From positions 8,666,408 through 8,730,407 of the forward strand of contig OZ037771.1 in assembly GCA_964035545.1 (NCBI GenBank): a DNA stretch of 64,000 nucleotides. The letters are read 5' to 3'. Every line of letters starts with the position of its first letter. Position 1 is the stretch's first letter. Under the pieces are notes generated by a model. The model did no database searches. It was not told the DNA's origin and saw only the letters and a program-made list of their open reading frames with translations. Below are positions 1 to 9,800 of the stretch, piece after piece. The translations under genes were made by a program, and so were the position numbers. Source of the DNA: Bugula neritina (lineage: Eukaryota > Bryozoa > Gymnolaemata > Cheilostomatida > Bugulidae).

Positions 1-102
1 ACTCATAAAAGATTTTGGAGCTAGATAGTACAGCTTGGCTTTTGCTGCTAGATTATAAAAATCTTATCAGAGATTATGGCAAAAGAAAGGGTAAAAACCT
101 AC
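1..102 (-). other. Gene 1 intron 9 (partial)
   Basis: Begins with the GTAGGT donor of E9 on the minus strand. In genes 2 and 3 the 7TM exon follows after about 310 and 560 bp, so the missing exon should lie just left of the window. Confidence 0.6.
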
Positions 103-871
103 CTGAAGCCCACTGGCTGAAAGTTGGATCTGTTTATATGCTTGGTTTGACAACTGCGAGATTACAGATTTGTTGGAGCAGAACATAATAGAGTCATTCG
201 AGCTTCTCCACATCTGAACTGGAGTTGTCTTTTCTTTTTCTGAATATCTTTCAAAGCTGAAAACTGCTCTTCCAATACTCTTACCATTACCTGGAGAAAC
301 TGGCATTAATATATTATCAATTGGCGGATTAGAGCCAGCACTCATCCCTGAGATGGAGTAACTACCAGTTTCAATTTGAAAACACTGGTGCATTTCCTCA
401 CCACATAAGTCAGTGATAAGAAAGTCATTTTTGAAGACCGTACTATTTACTAATTCCTCCAAAATAAGTTTAGGTAAGATACTGGTTGAGTTGTCTATTT
501 CACTGCACACATATTGAGGGTCCTGTACACATCTTCCACAACACTGCCAAGAGCTCAGTCTAATGGTTGTGATATAACTACGCAGCGACATTTGAACTGA
601 TTCGGCGAATAAATCTTCTAGGGAGCCACCAGTCACAATTCCACCATATTCTATTGGGTACTCTAAATCGCAGATGACACAGAAGTAGTTGCGGAATACT
701 ATGTTATTGAAATATACAAATGAAACTGGTCCCCTCTCACAGTCCTCACTCAGCTTCCATTCTGAGTACATGTTGGGACATTTGCTTTTATATGTTTTGC
801 CCATTGGACATTCGTAGAAGTAGTCTGAGTCATCCAGTGACGATGTGTATGAGTGGAAGGAACACTCTCCT
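103..871 (-). CDS. Gene 1 exon E9: module 4 and juxtamembrane region
   Basis: Acceptor ...GTGTTTCAG, donor GTAGGT, phase 2 in and phase 0 out. It encodes YFYECPMGKTYKSKC, VFRNYFCVICD (module 4), SWQCCGRCVQDPQ, then LITDLCGEEMHQC, a variable Ser/Gly/Pro-rich linker and MWRSSNDSIMFCSNKS. No HL-T/S GPS cleavage motif of adhesion GPCRs is visible. Confidence 0.8.
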
Positions 872-3800
872 CTGAAACACAGGATCAACCATATCACTTG
901 TTATAAAGTAATAATGTAGAGCCAGTAACTTTGACTGATAATAAAAAGAACAATGACGCCTAAAAGGTGGTGTACATGAAGCACCAAAAAGATCCTAAAT
1001 TTATGCAACAACTCACTTAATAACTACAATAATTTATTAACTATGTTAGCATGCACATAGTGCATTATATCATTAAGTTAATGTATAGGGAAAGTATAAC
1101 ATAAAAATTTTTAGCATTCCATGAAGTTTAACCTACACGATGTTACCAAGTTGATCCTGCTCACATCTCACTGTTACGTCCCAGAATGTGGTGTTTGTGG
1201 CTTTATTGCATCTTGCACAGTGCATATTCTTATATCTGAAGAAATTATTAGGGAAGTGACAGTATTTTGCATTATTGGCTATACTAAAATAAAATTAGAA
1301 GTGAACACTCTGTTTGCACTGGATATATTACTGTACTTGCGAGTTCTTCACAATTATTGAAGATCAGTAAGTTCTGCTGAATAAGGTGTGTATCACATAA
1401 CCAATAGACTTCACTGGTCAACTATGACAGTATAACTTGCCTTAAACCTTTGAGAAATCATGAGTTATTCATTTGAAAATAGCCCTAGCCACTGAAAACT
1501 GTGTTCTGTCACTCAACCACAAAATCTAAATCTATAGACAACATACGTCAAACGAGTGTTTCTGTCTAGGACGAGCCAGCCATATAGACTCCATTCTCCA
1601 ACATCTCCCGTGGAACACTGAGATTTCTCTTCATCACTGGCTTCCTGTGGGCAAGAGGTGACAACTACTGTCCCTGTTGTAAGAGTCCAGTATACATCAT
1701 AACAAACCCAGTCCATTCTCTCGTCAGGGTCACGCATTTCCACTTCAACATCTTGGCAGCAGGTTCCAAAATATTGACATCTTTGATCACACCTTTGAAA
1801 CAGAGCAATACAAACTACACTCACCCGTCTATTAGTGCATGTCTAGAAGCTGAAAAAATCTTGCCATACAACTCTTATATTTCAAGTATTTCTGTAAAAT
1901 AAATGCCAAGCTATGTTGTTACATGGTGAGATTGATAAAAATATGTAGGTGCCAACACTTACTCGCAGCTTTTGTATTGAGTAGTTACACCACATAAACT
2001 AAAATATTTAGCTATTTCAGCTACAGTCCATAGAAACGTTCTCTGCATCTGAACTTGAGGATCATAGGAGAAGTCCTCAACTCCGACACAAGAGTTGGAC
2101 AAGTCTTGGACATGGTTGTAAGCACAGCCGGGGCCAGAACATTGAATGGAATCTGTTGCTTCAGGAAACACAATCAACTCTCCACACACGCTGCTGTAGT
2201 TACTCAAGCAAAACATACTTCCTAAGTCCCACATCTTTGGTACCTCTACTGTCAAATTATATTTATTTACAGATTATCATATTATAAGCACACTGTTTAC
2301 ATGCTGCGAGCAGCAGTGTATGCATCTACACAAGAGAACAAAATAGTTCAACATTGACTCATCATTGGGTGCCGTTCCAGATAGATGACTTCCAGTTGGA
2401 CTACCAAATTTCAGTTAGTAGCCCCTGATTATACAACTCCAAATATTGCTAACAAAAATATATGTGCAAAAGACATTAAAATATATTTGACTACTATAAA
2501 CTTATTAAAATTGAATGAATATACATTATAATGTAGAAGAATAGTCTAAAAAAATTATATTTTTTAAAACATAGGCATTTTATGGACATAGCTTCAGTAA
2601 ATTGTCAAAGCAATGGCTTGAATTAGTCATTTTCTTTAAATGGGTTCAGTTATACACATATAATTTATTTCAGTTTGACAATTGTACACATGAATTTGCA
2701 TGAAACCAAAATAAATGCAACTTGTTATCAAATATCTTTTTTCAATTCCTAATGTTTTTAAATAAAGTAGTCTAAATAGAGAATGTCCAGTTGGGGAGAG
2801 GGGGGTTGTCTAAGTGGAATATATTGATGGTCGTCTGACTGGAAGTCGTCTATCGGGACTGAAATCCATTATTGAGATTTGGTGCTTACAACAGCATCTA
2901 AACATTATTTACTAACAGCCCATGTTCAAAGTAAGTTAATGACTTTAAGAGCACAAACTATTATGAAGTACATAATAACACATAAAATATCCAATGGTTA
3001 TTCTTATATTGAATTTAAGGCCCTTTGTTCGGAGACAAGAAGATTGAGAGTGAGATGCCAGACACCTTCTAAAATAGCTTGGTATGCCTGGAGGGCTGCT
3101 TCTATGATTTTATTCGTTAAAGCTAGTCACTGTGTCCCATTGTTTCAAAAAAGCATTATGGGAATTTGCATGAATGTTTTATTCAATGTTTGAAAACAGC
3201 TGTATGCAATGAAACCCAACCATTAAATAATGAATTAACTAAAACTACAAATCTATCCTTGTGTGGGTTCATCCGTTGTTATGGCAACATAGTGAATGTG
3301 AAGCCCCTGTAGCTTCTACACATATAAGAAGTGGAATAAAGAAAACTTTATGTGTGATTACCAGCAGTTACTGTGATTGCATTGTAATATTTATACACAT
3401 TTATAAGAATTTAAGGTAAGTGATTTTATTGTAAAGAGCCAGCCTTGGCCTCTTTTTGCACTGCAAGCTGCTACTATATTCCATAATCAACTTAGGCTAT
3501 CCTTAATCTACATTAAAAGACAATTATGTACAAATATTGAGCCTTTGCAAAGGCCACACACATAATAAATTTAAGCGCTTGGCAATAACTTATAGGTGTA
3601 ATCATTCATAAGAATTTATACTAAGTATCATTGCACGGCTCACTGGTTATGCTTGTGATTAGTTAGGATTGTAACATAATGAAACCTGCATATACAGTTT
3701 TCATGTAACATCTTTTAAAATCTGAGACTGTAACAATGATCAATTTTAGGCCAAGATCTTTAACACTTGAATACCTTAAACTATTCTTATATATAATATT

Positions 3801-6800
3801 ACTACAGTTTCTTATAATACTGTACTTTACCAAACACTGCTTTTTCAGAACAATAATGAAGTTTAAATTCCAAAGAAAGACTTACATGACAATAGACTAG
3901 TCTTGTTATAAGTGTAGGTCATGTTAAAGTCGTTTGGCCACGATATAAACATGTGGGACAGCCTGCTGGGAATTCTGAAATTTTCATCTGACAGTTGGCC
4001 TTTTGGTATATTTTGTAAAACAGGTTTAACAGTTGCCAGCAACACTCCTACAACATGATAGGTCAACTTTTGCTAATAATATTTTAGTTACTTTATTTAT
4101 CTTGCCTATATACCAGAATAGTTTGTCCTAATGTCACAGCATAAAATGCAACCTCTTAACCAGTATAGCTAGTACAGATGTACTTAGCACCAGTGTAACC
4201 AGTACAGATGTACTTACAGCACCAGTGTAACCAGTAAAGGTGTACTTAGCACCAGTGTAACCAGTACAGGTATACTTAGCACCAGTGTAACTAGTACAGG
4301 TGTACTTAGCACCAGCGTAACCAGTACAGGTGTACTTATAGCATCAGCGTAACTGGTACAGGTGTACTTAGCACCAGTGTAACCAGTGCAGGTGTACTTA
4401 TCAACAGTGTAACTAGTACAGGTGTACTTATAACTTAGTAACACCTGTCAGGTATTTTGTAGAACAGAATAAATAATCTAGATAAGTAACATGCTGCACA
4501 CCTATTGAGTAATATAATTATGTTGTTTATCAATTAGATATTATATTATTATATGTCATGTTAAAAGCTGCAATAAAGTTGTTTTTAGATGCAGATATCG
4601 TAAGCAGAGTAACGACTAAACTAGTATATAACTATGAATAAGGTACATACCAGTTGGAAACTCTGGGAAAATAAGATTTGGAACACCCAGCTCATCAGAT
4701 TCTCTCCAACACCACTCACAAAACATGTTTCTGTAGAAGTGTACATCGAAGGACTGATTTAGGTAATTAGAAACTGGCCCAAACTCACACAGCCGTCTGA
4801 TCTCTTCATTGCCATAAGTTTCGGGACATTTACTAATATATTGACTACAGTCTGCTCTGTGGACATCACTTTCTGTAGAAACATGCTTCACCCAACAATC
4901 TCTATATCAAATAAACCAGTTGTGTTAACAACACCAATCAGTAACTAGATATTATTATAATCATAATCATAATATAGCAAGATTGTGAGTGAAATTTATG
5001 ATATTCTTAGTGATATAATCTTGTGTCTACTAATTTTTAGAATAATGCACCTTCGGAACAATGCACTTTTAGAGCAATACTCTTTCGGAGCAATGCACCT
5101 TAGGAATATTGCTCCATCTCCATTAGCGTTTAATTACAAAACTTGTCTTTATTCAAAAAACAATGAAAATTCATTGCGCAGTGCTGCGTTGATAATATTG
5201 TGAAAAAATCTAGAATATGCAAAACTTAATATGAAATGTTACAAAGTTTGATTTTATTTTCAAGTTTGTAAAGTATTGATGCTATGCCGAGACCTATAGG
5301 ACGTAGATCTCAGCATAGCTTGTGTTCTAGGACATTTTATACTCAGCCAGCTCTCACCATATGCTGAAAGTTGATGAGAAACTTTATGGTAGTCAAAAAG
5401 AAGCTTTTCTAATCACATTAGCAAAAAATACTTCTAATGGTGTATATTAGACTAGCACATCTTACGTATGCTTCTATAATATGTGTAATGTATAATATAT
5501 GTATAATGCATAATATATGTGTACCGTATGCGCAATTTACAATATAATATATTAATATGGTATAATATTATTTTATACCATATCAATATTTACACCATTA
5601 TGAATATTGATGATATACCACATTATACCATACCACATATACCATTATATGGTATAATTTGACATAATATATGTAATATGTCTGACAACTTTGTCAATAT
5701 GTAAAACAGAAAATTGCCAACTTCTATTCAATCTTAAAAAGAAGTTCTAACCTTAGATAATCTTTAGAGAATGATTATCAGTACTTGCAGTTTCTGATTA
5801 GCTAGGAACAAGCCACTAACTTGGAGGTAGTTACAGTAATAAAGAATAGCATGAGTTTCGGATTGTACTGTAATCTAGCAAAGGAAAGGATGCTCTTGCT
5901 ACAGCAAGACTTCTTACTTACACTCCTCAAAACAAAAATTTACTGATATTAAAGAATTAAGGCTATTAGGAAAGTAAAATATGTTCAAAAGATAGTTTCA
6001 GACCTGTACAATTTATCATATCAAAGGAGTTGTGCCCCCAACTATGTTGGAATCCTCTGAACTTATATAACAATGAGCTCCACAATAAAAGCTCACCTTT
6101 GTCTCAGCAACTTTTGCAACATAAGAACGTCAAATTTATTGCTCTCTATTTCTTGAATGGTCTCATTGGTGCAGTAAATCGGTGTGGTCCAAAACTCTAT
6201 GGCAAGCAAAGGGTCAAACGAAAGCATAGGTCCACCAAAATTTGGGTTTAATGCTCCATTACATATGGCACAGTACATGTTGCTGTAGGTAATACCAGTG
6301 TATGTTCCAGTCACAGGCCACCGCTCTATAATGGCTTTCTTTGGTGAACAACCTAAAATATAACATTATTCAGGCTACATTAGCTTTGAATCAAATTATT
6401 CAGATAAGAATACTGCAATAGTAACAAATAGGTCCAATCTTTATATTTAATATAAATTATGTTCTGTGACTCATTAAGTAGTAGATAGTTGTTGTTATAT
6501 ACCCAGTATGAAATTATACTAAAACAATAACTGTCATCAAAAACAAAGAAACAAACTTACACTCAGGAACCAAAAATAAAAAGCCCCCCAAAAAGCATAG
6601 GCAAAAGGAAAAGAAGAAACATGTGCATCTGGATTCAACACAGTGATGTGATGGTTTTATGTTGGCAGTGGCTGGAAAATGTTAAAATCATGTTTCAACA
6701 ACAACAGCTTTACAATTTGCCTTAAAAGTTTATGCACCAAATGGCAAAATCATAAGAGGCATCTGATTAGAAAGACTAAGGAGCGGCCCTGGTCTAGAGA

Positions 6801-9800
6801 TTAGAGTGTTTGCCTAGCAAGAACGAAGTCATGGGTTCGAGCCCCAACAAAGGCTATTGGCAATATCAAGAAGAGTATTCAGTCATAATTGCTCCTGTGT
6901 TCCATCTGAATAAGTCCTTAGCCAGGTTTAACAAAAACCTTTTCCACCAGGGGTTTTCTTGTGAGAGTTTTTTTTATCATATTATTAATAATTAGCATAT
7001 TCAATACAATATATATATAAAGCCATATGAACAAAAGAGTTAGATCTACAGCATAGATGTATGTATATAACACACTGAAGTTAAAAACTTTTTCATATAG
7101 CCTATGCCATTATAGCACTGCAGTAATATTTGTCAAAACATTAAGGAGACAATAAAGAAGATTACATTGAATAGAGGGGTTTCAAACATCCCTCTATTGG
7201 AACTTGTATTTTAAAGTTGTCTCCCCCTACAGGTATTGGGGGCAGTTTCCATGGTATATAGAAGGCCCATAAAATAAGTAGAAATGTAAGGTTTGAGTGA
7301 TGACTACTACTAGTATAGGTTTCATTTTTTCTGAGATTAATATTTTTGCATAAGTACACATATGAGCAATTTCAAAAAATTTCAAAAATTTTGAAACTGC
7401 TCATATGTGTACTTATGCCAAAATATTAATCTCAGAAAAAATGAAACCTATACTAGTAGTAGTCTTCACTCAAACCTTACATTTCTACTTATTTTATGGG
7501 CCTTCAATATACCATGGAAACTGCCCCCAATACCTGTAGGGGGAGACAACTTTAAAATACAAGTTCCCGTAGAGGGATGTCTGAAACCCCTCTATTAGTA
7601 GGCTAAAACTTTGTCATCAAACTCACTCTAGCAGAAGAGTTGAACAGTCTGACATACATAAATATTCTAGTAGCTAGGTTGATTTTATGGAGACCCAAGG
7701 TCACACTCTTCAAGAAAGATATAGTGTTAAAATGTAATAAATGGGTGTGGTTTTTAATTAGCTAAAACTTCCTCCAAGTGTGAAGCTGCTGTACATCCTC
7801 TGCAAATTAGATTAGGTCCCTGTGAATCTGCCATTTAAACTGCTGGCATACTTTAGTCCACGCACATGCACACATGCACACATGCACACATGCACACACG
7901 CACACACGCACACACGCACACACGCACACACGCACACAGTTACGTGTGTGTTCGTGTTCGTGCGTGTGCATGTGTTTTACAGGCCTATGTCAGGTATGCT
8001 GGTGGTCTGAGGCGCCTTCTGTGATGGCTGGTATAGCATTTTGAATTTGATAGCAACTTAGAAGAAAAGCAAATAGCAAGGATGCTTGATCAGAATAAAA
8101 TTTTAATACTGAAAACTACTTTACCTTCTGACTGATTGGCACATTTACAGAGTTGAGCTAGCTTGTCATCTGTACCAACTGGACATCTGTTCACTACATA
8201 TCCTGCATTAGAATCAGTAACATATTGATACTGCTTAGACAGGTATAAGATTCTAATGCATGAATTAAACAGCTATAGTCATATACTCATGATACTTCAT
8301 ACAGTGTCTTTAGTTTGATTGCATTTCATCATACAGATAAAAAACACCATGTAGAGGTGAAACTCTCGGAGACCTCCAAGACAGAAGAAGATAAAAAGTA
8401 ACTTCTACAAACACAGCCAATCAACGGAATATCTGTATCTATATAGAAAGGGTAAGTTGTTTTTGTTTAGAAATCTTTCAGAATGAGTTGCGTTGCTTAT
8501 TACATGGACCTTTCAAGGAATGCTGCTTTGCTATAATCTGCCAGACATGGGAAAAGAGGGTGTGTTTAGGAGATTTCAAAAAGCACCAAATGTCTAACTG
8601 CTGCACACACACATTTCACATAGTTTACCCATATTTTGCTGTAGTTCCAATCACAGAGCAGCATTTGGTTTAACTTTTACCAATTTTATTTGCAACTATA
8701 TGCTTTAAGTTGTATATATTGTAGCTGTGTAACAGCATAACCTTCATTAGCTGCGTTCAAGTCATTCTATTAAAAAGAAAGTTTCTAAACTTTAAGAATA
8801 AACCTGTTTGTCAAAACCCTGGCAGTCATAAATAGAAATAATATTATACTAGTTTCTTTACAAGTATATGGATTAAGTTGATATAAAATCTAAAACCAAG
8901 TAAACCATATACCTGTTTGGAAATATCTAATAAATTGGTGAGCTGTTGAGTGCTCACCATGTAACCTAATGCTGTTTCAAAGTCTCTCTGGTTCCTTTCA
9001 TAAGAACCATAGTTTATACACGGAATCTGCAGACCTTAACTGGTGGCGCAGTAATGGAAAAATTAAGAAAAGCTTGTGTGATGTAAAATATAGCGACATA
9101 AATTACGACCTCAAACCAAAATTCCTGTACAAGAAAATTAAAGAATTTAAATCATTGAAAATTACAGATTACTTTGTTTAAATGGGAAATTGTGCTACTA
9201 GAAAATTTTCAGAGGTCACTGATATCTATTTTGCAGTTGAGAGTTGTGCCCTCTCAAAGTGAATAGGTTGAATCTTTGTATAAAGAGCAAGTTCATTAAA
9301 AGTTTGAAGTTTGGCTGCTACTTAAAATTCTAATTTTGCTATAGAATTGTTTCTTTAAGAGATAGGCATTTTAGTATAAGCAAATATATTAGCAGTTCAA
9401 TTAAAAATATTTTTTGTGAAAAATTTTGAAGTAAACTTGAACGCATTTTCATGGTTTTGGTTACTGAGAAATGCTGAAGTAGCACTTCAGCATTGCTCAG
9501 CAAACAAAATCACAAAAATGCGTTCAAGTTTATTTTGTTCAAAAATTTCCATTTTGGGAGGACACAACTCTTAATTCTAAGAGGGATCTAAAGAACTTCT
9601 GAAAAGGTCCTATTGCTCAAGATTTGGAATATTGGAAACAATGGATACAGAACTAGGGTTAACATTAAACTTTTAATTTTAGGTGATTTTATTAACCAAT
9701 TATTGAATCAAATCAGGAGGATTAATAGAGATGTAGTCAGGTGTGGCTTAATATTACTGCATGTAACCTGCCAGCTAATACTATACTAGGATACATAACT

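Noticed and set aside
1121-1360. Conserved plus-strand ORF (also 28944-29165 and 60056-60277)
   Set aside because: Conservation is explained by minus-strand exon E8, which has splice sites, correct phase and the module motif. The plus-strand peptides change in length and end.
4048-4072. Nearer acceptor (TAG/CAAAAG) for exon E5
   Set aside because: It would put E5 out of frame with E4 in both gene 1 and gene 2; the TTGTAG acceptor 25 nt downstream keeps the frame.
4145-4445. Possible CRISPR-like repeat array
   Set aside because: Units are directly adjacent with no unique spacers, in an intron of a eukaryotic gene: an ordinary minisatellite. The same applies to 46790-47250.
6788-6860. Functional tRNA gene
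   Set aside because: Only the A and B boxes fit; the acceptor and anticodon stems do not close and the sequence continues as a SINE body.
7162-7598. Pair of similar 63-65-codon ORFs on opposite strands
   Set aside because: They are the two arms of a palindromic element, not genes.
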